64,000 nucleotides of DNA from JAGQLF01 sp964437465 (GTDB taxonomy: Bacteria; Patescibacteriota; Dojkabacteria; J137), in contig CAYTGI010000003.1 in the NCBI GenBank assembly GCA_964437465.1, forward strand, positions 23,660 through 87,659. Direction: 5' to 3'. The translations under genes were made by a program, and so were the position numbers. The notes under the pieces were generated by a model that was given only the letters and a program-made list of their open reading frames with translations, was not told the DNA's origin and made no database searches. This document shows, piece after piece, positions 32,909 to 45,400 of the stretch (its first letter is position 1; each line of letters starts with the position of its first letter).

Positions 32909-33907
32909 ATGGGAATAAATTTTTTTAGAGAAAATAAAGCAAAAAGATTTTTAAATTGGATATTAATAATAGCTATTATTTACATTATTTTTTTTAGGCC
33001 ACAGATAAATGATTTATTATTTCAGGACTTTATAACTTTGTTTTTAAGCATTATTGTTGAGGCTTTCCCGTTTGTAGTTCTGGGTGTCTTAATCTCAATA
33101 TTTGTAGCCTTATTTATAAAATCAGAAACGATATTTAAGTATATCTCTAAAAATCCAGTTGTTGCTAATATGCAAATTTCTCTTTTAGGAACTTTTATGC
33201 CTGTTTGTGAATGCGGTAATGTGCCAGTTGCTAGAAGATTTTTAATGAAAAATTTTACTGTATCCCAAACAATTACTTTTTTATTAGCTGCACCGATAGT
33301 AAATCCAATAACAATCTACTCTACTATTGCTGCATTCGGTTTTAATATTAACGTAGTTTTAATAAGAGTCTTTGGAGCATTATTAATTGCAAATTTAACT
33401 GCCCTAATTTTTATTTTTCTCAACGATCGTAAAAAGTTGCTTAGAGAAGATTTTATTGAATATTGTGAAGTTCATGGCGATCATTCACATAAACATACTT
33501 TAAAAGATGTGTTTACTGAAGGATCGGATATATTTAGAGATGAGTTTATACAAATAATGAAGATGCTTATTCTTGGATCATTTATTGCAGCAATTTCTCA
33601 GACTCTAATTCCTAGAGATGTAATTGTATCAATTGGTAATAATGGAGTGCTTTCAATTATTGCTATGATGAGCTTAGCTTTTGTTATTTCTATCTGCTCT
33701 AATGTAGATGCATTCTTCGCACTTGCATATGTGAATTCCTTTACTATAGGATCGATAATAAGCTTTCTTCTTTTCGGTCCAATGATTGATATTAAAATGT
33801 TAAGTATGCTTAAATCTACTTTTACAACTCGAACTTTATTGATAGTTAGTCTGTCTGTTGCATTACTATCCTTTATAATTGGTCTATTAGCTAATCTAAT
33901 ATTATGA
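32909..33907 (+). CDS. Permease, YraQ/DUF318 (UPF0718) family
   Basis: An eight-or-so-span membrane protein (332 residues). MPVCECGNVPVARRFL is the family signature, with a CxC that may bind metal or thiol. A second signature-like segment is ISICSNVDAFFALAY. A cytoplasmic loop HGDHSHKHTLKD is His-rich and could bind a metal ion. Members of this family have been linked to export of metals, organoarsenicals or other compounds, but the substrate of this branch is unknown. Its TGA stop overlaps the ATG of the TIGR03943 partner (ATGA), a conserved gene pair. Confidence 0.87.
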   Translation: MGINFFRENKAKRFLNWILIIAIIYIIFFRPQINDLLFQDFITLFLSIIVEAFPFVVLGVLISIFVALFIKSETIFKYISKNPVVANMQISLLGTFMPVCECGNVPVARRFLMKNFTVSQTITFLLAAPIVNPITIYSTIAAFGFNINVVLIRVFGALLIANLTALIFIFLNDRKKLLREDFIEYCEVHGDHSHKHTLKDVFTEGSDIFRDEFIQIMKMLILGSFIAAISQTLIPRDVIVSIGNNGVLSIIAMMSLAFVISICSNVDAFFALAYVNSFTIGSIISFLLFGPMIDIKMLSMLKSTFTTRTLLIVSLSVALLSFIIGLLANLIL

Positions 33908-34629
33908 ACAAAATAAGTGAGGGAATAGTTATATTGGGATTCAGCGTATATTCGATATACTTAATAATAATCGACGACATAAATCTATATATTCATCCTA
34001 GATTTGTATCTTTTTCTTTAGTAACTGCAATTATTGCGGCAATCTATGGATTGATAATAATTTTTTTAAACAGAAAATCTTTCACTATAAAAGCATATGT
34101 ACCTAAATTTTATATAAGCGCATTAATATTTGTAATTGTAGTTGGATTTGGCTTTCCTGCTATGCCGCTAAGTGCAGTTACTGCAGAAAAAAGGATAGAT
34201 AATCTAAATAATACTAACTTATATTTAGAGCCGAACTCTTACGATCCAAGATTAAACAAGCTTTTAGATAAAGAAGATAAAGATATTAACGATTGGGTTT
34301 ATATAGTAATCAACTATCAAAATAAAGAATATTTTAAAAATCAGAAAGTTAACCTAAATGGTTTTGTTCTTCCAGATAAAAACTATTCATCGGGATTTTT
34401 TTATATTACAAAGTTTACTATTACTTGTTGTGCTGTTGACGCAACACCAGTTGGATTGTCAGTAAGATACGATTGGATGGATGAGTTTGCAGTTAACGAT
34501 TGGGTTGAGCTGGAGGGAGATATAGAATTAAGATTTAGAGATGAAGAAAACAAGCTTAATCCATACGTGATAATTTATCCAGATACTATTCGTAAAATTG
34601 ATCCACCAGAGGATCCTTATCTTTTTTAA
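33904..34629 (+). CDS. TIGR03943/DUF1980 family permease partner
   Basis: Three N-terminal membrane segments (about residues 5-25, 33-55, 65-88) are followed by an extracytoplasmic domain. The domain ends in TKFTITCCAVDATPVGLSV, the family hallmark with paired cysteines. This family is nearly always next to a YraQ/DUF318 permease, as here with a 4-base overlap, and the two probably form one transporter. The cysteine pair could receive a thiophilic metal from the permease. The gene is followed by a bidirectional terminator. Confidence 0.85.
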   Translation: MNKISEGIVILGFSVYSIYLIIIDDINLYIHPRFVSFSLVTAIIAAIYGLIIIFLNRKSFTIKAYVPKFYISALIFVIVVGFGFPAMPLSAVTAEKRIDNLNNTNLYLEPNSYDPRLNKLLDKEDKDINDWVYIVINYQNKEYFKNQKVNLNGFVLPDKNYSSGFFYITKFTITCCAVDATPVGLSVRYDWMDEFAVNDWVELEGDIELRFRDEENKLNPYVIIYPDTIRKIDPPEDPYLF

Positions 34630-34674
34630 ACCTTTCAAATGGCACTTATGAGTTTCAATATTTAGTATTGTGAT

Positions 34675-34712
34675 AAAAAAAAGACTCTTCTCAGTTAAAG
34701 AGTCTTTTTTTT
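34675..34712. terminator. Bidirectional intrinsic terminator
   Basis: A 15-bp stem of AAAAAAAAGACTCTT and AAGAGTCTTTTTTTT with an 8-base loop serves both the plus-strand permease operon and the convergent SWIB gene. Confidence 0.88.
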
Positions 34713-34726
34713 ATATATTCAATATA

Positions 34727-34978
34727 TTACTCAGCATCAGAAAGAATATGAGGAGACAGCATTCCTGCAATCTTCATCATATGAATTTGCTCACTTCCTA
34801 AAACCTTTGCAAGTTTTTCATCAGGATTAATCATAGTCTTATTATTAGGATCCTGTAGATTGTTTTCTTTAATATAAGCCCAAAGTTGCTTTGTTATTTG
34901 AGGTCTAGATAAAGGTTCTGAACCAACAATTGCTTGGAGTTCAGCAGATAGTGTTTTCTTAGTTTGTAATCCTGCCAT
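34727..34978 (-). CDS. SWIB/MDM2 domain protein
   Basis: The 83-residue protein is one SWIB domain: LSAELQAIVGSEPLSRPQITKQLWAYIKENNLQDPNNKTMINPDEKL (in parts) matches the family, including the RPQITKxLWxYIKxxxLQDP core. SWIB domains are eukaryotic chromatin-remodelling modules, also found alone in chlamydiae, planctomycetes and some CPR, where they may bind DNA or topoisomerase. TATAAT lies 6 nt before the ATG, and it ends at a shared terminator, so it is a single-gene unit. Confidence 0.9.
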   Translation of the reverse strand: MAGLQTKKTLSAELQAIVGSEPLSRPQITKQLWAYIKENNLQDPNNKTMINPDEKLAKVLGSEQIHMMKIAGMLSPHILSDAE

Positions 34979-34984
34979 TTTTAT

Positions 34985-34990
34985 ATTATA
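34985..34990 (-). promoter_or_regulatory. -10 box of the SWIB gene
   Basis: TATAAT 6 nt before the ATG at 34978; leaderless layout. Confidence 0.55.
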
Positions 34991-35064
34991 AAAAATTTAT
35001 TTATAAGATAACTTAACATATTTCGGAGTTAGTATCATGTTTATCCATTGAAAACTCATTACTC

Positions 35065-35761
35065 TTATTCGATACTTACAGCCAGATAATCAAGTTCCAT
35101 GTACTTCATCAGGTGTCTAGCAGGATATCGGATCGTAATATTCCCGGCAACATGGTCATCAATACCAAGAAATACCTTCTTCAGTAACTTCAAAACCATA
35201 GATCATAATTGCGTGTCTTGTTTCTTGCTCCTCCAAAGGTCTATATAATCCATTTAGGTCAGAAACCCCAACTATTAATACTTTTCCTTGATTAATATCT
35301 TTTGCTAGCTCGATAATCTTACTGTCAGGATCAAAGCCATCTCGATTGTAGTGATGCGCGGTATTATAATGTCTTTTAAACTCTCCTATTGCTCTAGAAC
35401 CATAATCCAGTCTTGCTAATTCTAAAGCCATTTCAAAAAAGATAAAGTGATAAATTCGACCACCATTTGATTCAGCAATTTTCTCAGCTACTTCATCGTA
35501 TTCAACTTCTTCTCCTAAATACTGTAATGCATAATATGTAGCCAGCTCAGTGCAGTTTCCTTCACGTGCATATTGTTCATTAGGAATTGGAATATTAGCT
35601 TCTGGATTATCTGGATTAGCGGTTATTTTAATACCTGGAACAAATGTTTCATGGTAATATTTACCTTGGTCATTGTCCATTTCTTGGCTTAGTGTGTTCA
35701 ACATAACCATAGCACCAATTTCAAGTTCAATTGCCTTCTCTGTTATTGGTTCTTCTGCCAT
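35065..35761 (-). pseudogene. C39-like peptidase family protein, frameshifted near its 3' end
   Basis: GNCTELATYYALQYLG (nucleophile Cys) and TRHAIMIYGFEV (catalytic His) identify a C39-like papain-fold protein of the type common in CPR. The main frame stops at 35159 just after ISWY. With one base removed, the frame goes on as DDHVAGNITIRYPARHLMKY and MELDYLAVSIE to a TAA at 35065, a natural C-terminus for this family. The start ATG at 35761 (MAEEPITEK) is preferred over the upstream one at 35839 because a TATATA box lies between them. The last 30 residues may not be needed, or the shift may be an assembly error. Confidence 0.65.
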
Positions 35762-35876
35762 AAGATCTCTATATAACTTACTTATATTATCACTGAGAAA
35801 ATAGCTTGCATAGTTTAGATTATATATACATATATACACAAAGTTATTTAACTAGTATGATGTGCAAGATATCCTT

Positions 35877-36464
35877 CTAATTAAGCTCAAGCATACCTCG
35901 GAACCCTCTTGAAGAATAAAAAGACTCAGCACCATTATGATACATAAATACAGTATCATATCGTCGATCTCCAAATAATGCCCCTCCAAGCTCTCTAATT
36001 TTTTGTGGAGTACTAAGCCAAGTGGATGTTTTTAAATCAAACTCTCCTAATTCTTGAAGAGCTCTATAAAGTTCTTCATTTAATATTTCTATTCCCATGT
36101 CTTTTGCAATTTCAACTGCATTTCCTCCTGGATTTATTCCTTTTTTCTTTCGTTGGTCTTCTCCTTCTTTGTCATAGCAAATACTTCTTCTATCTGGTGT
36201 TTCTTGGGAACAATCGATTATAAACAACTTATTTCCTAATTTAACTACATCGGGCTTACCACCAGTTCGCTCCATTGCAACAATTGATCCTATCTTGTTT
36301 TTTGTTAGCTTCTTTTCAACTTCAGTCCACTCTACTCCTTTATGTCTGTTCTTATTTTCTTCAAAGCGAGATTTTAGAGTTTTCAATAATTCTTTTTTCT
36401 CATCAATACTAAATTTTTTATTAACTTTGATTTTAGTTATTGGGTTACCGCTTCCTTTTGGCAT
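35877..36464 (-). CDS. DUF4256 family protein
   Basis: Nearly the whole protein follows the DUF4256 pattern: LLKTLKSRFEENKNRHKGVEW, MERTGGKPDVV, IIDCSQETPDRRSICYD, AKDMGIEILNEELYRALQEL, then FDLKTSTWLSTP, GGALFGDRRYDTVFMYHNGA and SSRGFRG. The family is widespread, of about 185-200 residues and of unknown function; conserved Asp, Cys, Glu and Arg residues suggest an enzyme. The ATG at 36464 is preferred; a TTG two codons upstream at 36470 is possible. It lies 12 bases downstream of the giant surface-protein gene. Confidence 0.9.
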   Translation of the reverse strand: MPKGSGNPITKIKVNKKFSIDEKKELLKTLKSRFEENKNRHKGVEWTEVEKKLTKNKIGSIVAMERTGGKPDVVKLGNKLFIIDCSQETPDRRSICYDKEGEDQRKKKGINPGGNAVEIAKDMGIEILNEELYRALQELGEFDLKTSTWLSTPQKIRELGGALFGDRRYDTVFMYHNGAESFYSSRGFRGMLELN

Positions 36465-36481
36465 TTTCAAAAATTTAATAA

Positions 36482-39400
36482 TTATTTTTTTCTTTTATAT
36501 TTACTATATTTTCTATTTTGTCTTCTATCTTTTTTAAACTTATCACCAAAAGTGATACAAGAAGCTACCGCCCCAATTATTACTACTATTAAAACGAGAT
36601 TAGTTAAATTAAACCCAGTAGGAAGTAGTTCTGAAATAAATGTTTCTTCAGTTTCATCAGTTTCTGAGGATTGCTCTCCTTCTTCTGCTGTTAATTCCCA
36701 AACTGTTGGATCTATTGGCATCTCTGTTGAAGGGTCATCGGTACATACTGGTTGTTGATTAAATTCAATCTCATCGTTAATATCTCCGTCTTGATCATCA
36801 TCCCAGTTTCCGCAGGCTTGATTTTGGACCATAATCATATCCTCAGGTATTGTAATTCTAAAAGTTAAAACCACTTCATTTTCTGAATTTTCCTCATCAG
36901 TTCCTCCTGGATCAGGACCAATATTTCCTTCCCATACTAATTCCTCTGATATTTCGTTATACATGCAGTTAGTTGTTATTGAAATACCTCTAGGTTCACA
37001 TGTAAAACTATTATCAACATAACTTGTTCCTTCTGGAATTGTATCTACAAGAATTACATCTAAAGCTTCAGTATTTCCATCATTCATCCATACCTGTTTC
37101 CATTCAAGCTCAGGTAAGCCCACTTCATTAAAAACTTTCTTTCCTGTAGGAGGGTCGAAAACGTTAGAATAAACAACTGGAGTTTCGGTAAAGTCTTCAT
37201 TATCATCATCGTCTTCTTCATCAGAATATTTGTAAGAAATATAGACTTGGTTGTCTATCGTTTCAATTAAGGAATCATTTAGCTCTCTAACATCAACAGC
37301 AAAAACAACATCTCCAGATTCTCCAACTTCAAGATACCCTAGAGGAAACGCACAAACACTTCCAGCATTTCCATTTGGATCACAAATCCAGCCTGGGGTG
37401 CTTAGTGAAGAGTTGAAAGTAGTATTTTGTGGGACGTATTCAGTTATTACAGCATCTTCAGCATCCATATCACCTCCATTTCCATAATTCAGTGTATATA
37501 AAAGTGTTTCTCCATATCCTATTTCTTCAACTTGAGGTTCTTTATCTATTCCTAAATTAGGTTTTGCGTCAATATCGTCAGTATCAGTATCCTGATTATC
37601 ATCAGGATTAAAATCTGGACCGTATTCTTCATCATAGTTTATTGAAGCAGCATTATAAATCTGATCCTCTCTAGCAGGTAAACTGTTATCCACATCTACA
37701 GCAAATAGAACTTCGTCTGTTTCTCCTGCTCCTAAGGATCCATAATCAAATACACATAGCTGATCAGGTTCTTCGTCGGTTGTGGAGCATGACCATCCTG
37801 GAGTACTATCTGATGAGTTAAAGCTAGTAAATTCTGGGGTAAAATCCTCTATTAACACATTGTTGGCGGTTGTGTTACCTTTATTTTCTATAGAAAGTGT
37901 ATAGATTATAGTTTGTCCTGCATTAACAATTGTAAGTCCATCATCCTTAACAATAGATAAGTCTATCTCTCTTCTTACAGGGGTATCTTCATCGTCACTA
38001 TTATTACCTGGTGTTAAGTCAGGACCACTTGCCCAGTCATCACTAATAGATATTGTATTATCTATTTGATTAACACTTTCTGGCATAGAACTGTTGACAG
38101 TTACAACAAATAAAGCTGATCCAGTATCTGATGGATTTAAGGTTCCAACAGAGTACGTACATGTACTTCCAGCTGTATCATCCGGAGCGCATATCCATCC
38201 TGGAGTACTAGACCCGCTATCAAAGGTAGTATATTCCGGTACAGTTTCTGTCAAAATTACATTTGTTGATGTTTGGTTTCCAGCATTTTCATAGAAAATA
38301 TTATAAACAATCTGTTCTCCATTAAATACATCAATACCTGAATCATTTTTTGTAACAACAAGATCTGGACCTGCAATGACAGGTGTAACTTCAGAATCAC
38401 TATTGTCACCAGGGTTTTCGTCAGTTCCATTTGTGCCATCATCTGAAATTGTAACGTTATTAGTTACATCGTTTACTCCTCCTGGGAAGACTGCATCTGT
38501 ATCTACAACAAAATCAACTGATCCGCTATCACCAACATCAAGATCGCCAATAGAGAAAGTACAAGTACTACCATCATTATTATCAGGAACACATGACCAT
38601 CCAGGAGTGCTTGATCCTGGATTAAAAGTTGTATTATCAGGAACTACATCAGTAAGTACAACTCCTGTTGCATCTTGACTTCCCACATTTGAATAGTCAA
38701 TTGTATAGGTTATTGGATCTCCAGGAGGAACTGTAACATTACTATCCCCTTTTGAAACTTGTAAATCAGGAGCTGCTGTAACTGGTGTTGTATCTGGATC
38801 ATCATTATTTGCAGGAGTTGGGTCAGCTCCGTTTGTCCCATCATCACTGATTGAGGCTGTATTATCAATTTCATCGTATCCAGAAGGTAAGGTTGTGTCT
38901 AAATCAACTGCAAAAGTTATAGAACCTGAATCACCTGCATCTAGATCGCCAATTGAGAAAGTACATGTACTGCCTTCGTTATTATCAGGAACACATGCCC
39001 ATCCTGAAGTACTCGTAGCGCTATTAAATGTTGTACCAGTAGGAACATTATCTGTTATCTCAACTCCAGTAGCATCTTGATTACCAGAATTTGTATAGTC
39101 TAAAGTGTATGAGACAGTATCTCCTGGTAAGGCTGTTGCTCCTCCATCATCTTTAGTTATTTCTAAATCAGGTGCAGCATCAAGAGGATCAGTATCGGTA
39201 CTTGTATTATTTCCTGGAGTTGGATCATCACCATGAGTTCCATCATCTGAAACATCTGCAGTATTAGTAAAGTTATCTATTCCAGATGGAATATTAGAGT
39301 CTATATCAACAGCAAAGTCTATTGTCGTGTTTGCTCCGTCAGTCAAGGTTCCAACTGAATACGTACAAGTGCTTCCAGAAGAGTTATCTGGTAGACATGT

Positions 39401-42400
39401 CCAACCTGGTGAACTTGATCCGTTATTAAAAGTTCCATAATCTGGCACTGTATCTGTAATCTCTACATTATCAGCTTGAAAATCACCAACATTCTCAATA
39501 AACAGTGAATAAACGGTAGTTGAACCAGGAGTTACAGAATTAACTCCATTAGATTTTGTTATCTCTAAATCTGGAGCAGTAATAGTTAAGTCATCTTGTG
39601 CATCAATATCGTTCGTAGTTCTCTCATTAGGATTTGAACCATCAATGCTTGAATACTGGTTGATAGTAGCAGTATTAGTAATGACATCACCTCTTGATTG
39701 TCCAGTATCAATAGTTACGTCAAAAGTTATTGTACTTGTATCTCCAACTGCTAAAGTTGCCCATGAAGCTGTGATTGTTCCTCCAGACTCACTTAATGTG
39801 TCTGGTGCTACTCCAGAGTCGTGTGTTAAGTTTCCATCAAAGGTTAAACCTGATGGTAGTGGATCTTCTAAATCTATTTCAAATGCATCACTTGTACCAG
39901 TATTTTCTATAGTTATCGTAACCTCAATTGAGTCGTTTACTGGTGCTTGATCAGGATTAAAGTTTTTTGTGATAGTAATTTCAGGTTCAACTACTGTTGT
40001 TGTTACATCATTTGAAATACTTGGAGTTCCGCTATTAACAGTAATCTCAGCATTATTAACCAAATCTGTTTGTCCTGGAGGAAGACCATCGTTTCCAACT
40101 ACATCTAATACATCAGCTTCAAGCTGAATTGTGAAAGTATTATTACTTGGATTTCCATCAACTGGAACTGAAAATGCTCCGAAAGAGAATGTTACAGGAT
40201 TTCCACTTGAAGCTCCTCCTGAAATTGTTGGACTTGGTACAGTACCGTTAAATCCTGTTGAATCAACTGTTCCAGATCCAGAAACATACTGCATACCGTT
40301 TGGGATATTATCTACTACTTCAAGTGATGTTATAGAACCCTCAGGAACTATTACTTCAATCTCATAGGTAACTGTTTCTCCTATTGTTACCTCACTTCCA
40401 GCAGTATAAGTCTCAGAAGTTGTTACAAGAGATTTTGTAGTAGTAGAAGACTCAAGTGTAACTGGTGCAGAGTCAGAATCATTATAGTCATTTATAAGAA
40501 ATCCAGAACCATCTCTTTCTCCATCACCATCTCCTGAATTACCTGGGATATTTGATCCTGTAGGATTACTGGTTGTTCCTGTTCCAGGAAGACTAGTATA
40601 GGTTAGATCTGCTGTATTAGGAATTGTTGTTCCGACTAGAACAGCGTTGTCAACAGTTCCACTTAGATCTATTGTTAGAGTTTCACCAGGTTCAAGAAAG
40701 CTTATTGAGACATCTACTAGGTTACCTGGAATATTAGAATTATCTGTTACAACTCCAGAACCTGAAGCAGATGGAGTTACTGAAGATAAAATAACATCAG
40801 AGTCTATTGAATCTAATACATTTACATCATAAGCATTCAAAGCATTATTTCCTGTAGAGGTATTAGTCACTACAATCTGATACTCAATGGTGTCTCCAGC
40901 ATCAAGTGGAGTGGTAGTAACTGACTTTGAAATGTCTAGCTCTGGCTCAGCAACTATCACACTGACGTTTGATGAGTTAGATCCAACTGTACTTATCCCA
41001 ACATAACCTTGGAACCTATTGTTAAGGGTAATTCCTGACTGATTCCCTGATTCATTTAAAACTAAAGCATTAAACTCAACGACAATATATTCATTATCTG
41101 CATCTCTATCATCATTTGTAATATCTCCAAATTTAAAGTAAATATCAGTTCCACTAGAGTAAGAGTCTGAATTGGAGGTAGAGTTGCTAGAAATTGCATC
41201 ATCAGGTAGTTCACACTCCGGAGTGAATGAATCTACGTTTGCTTCATTCCCAGTAAAATTAAGGTCTGGGTTTGCTCCACCAGTACATCCTAAACCTCCC
41301 GGGGTTAAAGTTGTTGAGGTTGTTGTAGCTGCATTAGATATAAATGCTACGAATGAAGTTCCGTCATTTAAAAATTGCATTCCATCAGGGAGTCTATCCC
41401 TAAATTTGAAGTCAGGTGTTATCCCTTCAGCGACTCTTGCTTCAAGTCTATATCTTACTATTTCTCCAATAGCAACTCTTTCAGTTCCCGCAACATTGGT
41501 TGAATGTGCTTCAGAGGTGGAAACTATAGATTTATTAGGAAATGGTTCGAATACATTTATTGTAGCGCTATCCTCAGTAAAGTAATCGTTAGCGCTTCCT
41601 CCTGGATCACCAGTATTTCCAGTTCTCTCTGTAGAGTTAGTATTAAAAGTAGATTGAGCAGTTGTAATATCTCCTGGTAATGAAGTCCACTCAACCTCTG
41701 CATCATTATCTATTGTTTGCCCTGTAAAAACAGTATTATCTAGTGTAACGTCGTAAGTTAATGTACAATCCTCTCCTAGTGGTAATTCATCAATCGTTGC
41801 TATTAAAGTAGGAGCCCCAGTATCATTTAAAACAGGTGGTGTTATTACTCCAGCTGAACATGAAAAGTTAAACGTTGCAGCAGTATAAGTAAGATCGGAA
41901 GGAATGACATCATCAAAGCTAACATTATAAGCATTTAGATCACTATTACCGGTGTGTGAAATAGTAACTGAATATTGAACTGTATCTGACGCATCTGCAG
42001 ATGTTGGAGAAGCACTTTTACTAACTTGAAGATCAGGTTCTCTAATAGTTACATTCGGTGCATTATCACTAACTTGTCCTAAGCTCCAACTTAACTCTGC
42101 ATCGTTATTTCTATTTTGATTTCTTACATTTGCTGCAGTATTTAGTACAACTACGTCGTAAGTTATAGTTATAGTTTCATCCGTTAAGTTATCTGTGTCA
42201 CTATTTGTTAAGGTTCCAAAATCAAAAGTTATGTCTTCCCCTGAGTTTATTGCCGTTGAGTTACTACATACATCCCCAAATGTACCAATACTTGTTGAAA
42301 GTCCTGCTGAAGCTACTATTGATGAACAACTTACGAATGCTAGACCAGTATCTAGAGCATCATTTACAATTGCTGAAGTGAGTGTTCCTTCAGGTATAGT

Positions 42401-45400
42401 TAGCTCAACTTCATAAGTTATTATTTCTCCAATAGCAACATTGTTACCTGAAGTATGAGCTTGATTTGTTGAGTCAATGGTTTTGTCAACTAAAGGTGTT
42501 AAAGTAGTCACTTCTGCAGTATCAAACCTTGGTTCAACCATGTGGTTATCACCATTTTCAACTCCTGCATAGTTAAAAATATCAGCAGTGTTAGTAATAA
42601 CCTCTTCTGGTTCTACTGATGTGGTTAACTCAAGATCATATGTAATAACTGCTATATTTCCGCCACTAGTTGAAGAGAAAGAGTCAAGAGATCCTTGTGT
42701 AGGGCTTGGGTTCGTTAGCACAATTCCATCTTCAAATATAGGATTGACATCTGTACCATCAATAGGAGTGTTCGCCAAAGAGTTTCCAGCTCCATCTGTT
42801 ATACATAAATTTAACCCAGATCCAGGAATTTGAAATCCAGCTTCAAGTGTGTCTTTGAATTGAACATCAAAAGCACCGTTTACTCCACTTCCTTCATTTT
42901 CTAAAACAATAGCAAAGGTTACAATATCACCTGCATCTAAATCAGAAATATCACTATTTATTTCAGTTGTATCTAATGCATTAGAAGAAACTGTACCTGT
43001 AAACCTCTGACATCCACCACCTGGAGCTGAAAAACTAACAGGAGAAAAAGGATCAGGATCATAAACTGGGCTTTCTCCATTTGTTGCTACAACTCCTTTT
43101 GTTATTTGTATGTCAGGTTGAGTTAGCTCAAATTGAATTATTGAGTCTGCTACTTCAGAACTTAAGTTAGTAGAACCTTCATTACTTCTTATCTGATTAG
43201 TTAAAAATAAGCCATCAGCAAAAGGATCATCAGCAGCGTTAATAGTAAATAGAAGATCGATCTGACTACTTTGTGTACTTGGATCATCAAAATCTCCATA
43301 ATCTATTGTAAGTTGGTTAGCTGAAGTTGTTGTAGATAATGTCGGAACAAGCCCAGGAGAACCTAGGACTCCTACAGTTATGTCGTAGAGTGTGTCTGTT
43401 GGTCCAAATTTAACTACACCAGCTGCTGGAGGGGAGGATGTGTAACCTCCGTCTGTCGGACTAGTACTATCGAAAGTCCATGCTGGCCCAATTACTTCAT
43501 CAGCATCTGGATCATCTACTTGGAAAACAGGTAGTGGGAAAAAATCGTCAAATGATACTTCTTCAAAGTCAGAAGTTGGTAATGTAAATTCTACTCTAAA
43601 AGTTATTGAATCTCCAGGAGCTACTTGAACAGGAGGAGTGAAAGATGTATTTCCGTTAATAGCATAAATTGTTTTTGATATTGATCCTCTCTCAATTCCA
43701 ACAGAAGCACTACTCTCATCGGCTTCCGTAGAGCCTGTAGGGGAAAATGAACTATTATCTAAGACTGATCCCTCAATACTCACATCATTTGTTAACGTAT
43801 CTCCTTGGTCAACACTTGGATCTCCTGAAGGAAAATCATCAGAAAATGATTCTTGAATAATTGTTCGATATGTAACCGTCCCTGTTGTAGCCCCGTCATT
43901 AAAGCTATCACAATCTGGGGTTACAGTCCCTGTTTGTTCAATACATCCTCCAAGTACATTAGCATCTAAAGCTCTAGTTACCAACTCGTCAGAGATATTA
44001 AAAATAATTGTGGTAGTTCCATCATTAGGAGCGGGATCAGCTGGAGTATAGTTTGACAAAACTTCGTAATTTGCTAAATCAAAATTGCCACTGCTAGTTG
44101 ATCCGTGCTCAGTTAAAGATAGAGTAGGTGTAAATGTATCGTCAAATCTTTGTCCATCAGAAATAACGTCTGTGGAGACTATATCAGTAAAACTGAAAAA
44201 ATCGGAAATTTGGAAGCTATATGTATATTCCAAAACATCTCCTGGAGAATTCCCAGGTGAATTATTATCTTGAAAAACGGAAACTGATTTTTGAATTGCA
44301 ATAGATTTGTCTGTAAGAGTGTGATCATTACTTGTTATGTCTGAAGATACGGGTGTTGGTAAATCTCTTGTATCTATTGGGTCCCAGGTTCCTTCAGCTG
44401 CTGCATCATTTACAGAAGTTGTATCGTTTCCAGTAGTTTCTGAAATTATTAATGAAGAATTGGCATCTTCATAGGGTACAAAGAATGAAAATGTTACAGA
44501 AGCATCGTTACTTCCTGTACCTCCAGTAACACTTGTACATGTAATTCTAAGTTCGTTATTTGGTGGATTTTGAGCTCCTGGTGTAGATGGCTCAGTATTT
44601 GTGGAACAAGTACCAGGAGAAACACTATCTACTTGTAAATATTCAATATTATCTGGGAGATAATCAATTAGATCAAAATCATCTATAGTTTGTCCATCAG
44701 CTATATCAGCCGTTATTGTATACTGTCTTGGGAAATTAGGTCCTGTTGCTGTTTCAGACTCTGGCCCGATGTATGATTTACTAATTGAAAATAGAGTTGG
44801 TGTTAGAGATGAGGTGCTAAAAGTCTCAGTAATACTTGGATCGGATGTTGGATTATCTAGGGGATCTTCTCCAAATTGAAATCCTCCTCTAGCTTGAACA
44901 TCTAAAGCAGTTGATAAATCAGCGTTTTCACTCATAGATACATTAACAGTTACATCCGCTGTAGGTTGTAAATCAGTAAATGATCCAAAAGGTAGTTGAA
45001 GAGTGACTAAGGTATCTCCTGCAGTTCCACATATAGATAAAGGTGTATTTGGAGCAGTAACTGCATAGGGATGATCTACGCATCCAGTACCTAACCCATC
45101 ATCTGGAAATTCTTGGACAATGCTTGTAACAGAAGATCCTAAATATGTGGCACTTACAAAACTAAGTCCATCTGCTTCGTCTCCAGGTCCAAAAGGAAAA
45201 ATACCATCAGCTCCTGTGTTAGGGAAAATTAAATCTATAAATGGACCGTATCCAGTATCTGCACCACTATTATTAAAGCTAACATTAAAAGAAAAATCTT
45301 CTCCTAATAATGATTCAGAAGGTAAAGAAGCAGAAACACTAGGAACAGCTGCAGCTTCTGTTTGACCTGTAAAAAAAATACTTAGTGCTGAGAATGCAAT

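Noticed and set aside
38094..44273. Many plus-strand frames opposite the giant DUF11 gene
   Set aside because: They follow the codon pattern of the repeats on the other strand, recur at the same offset in each repeat and lack promoters. They are shadows.
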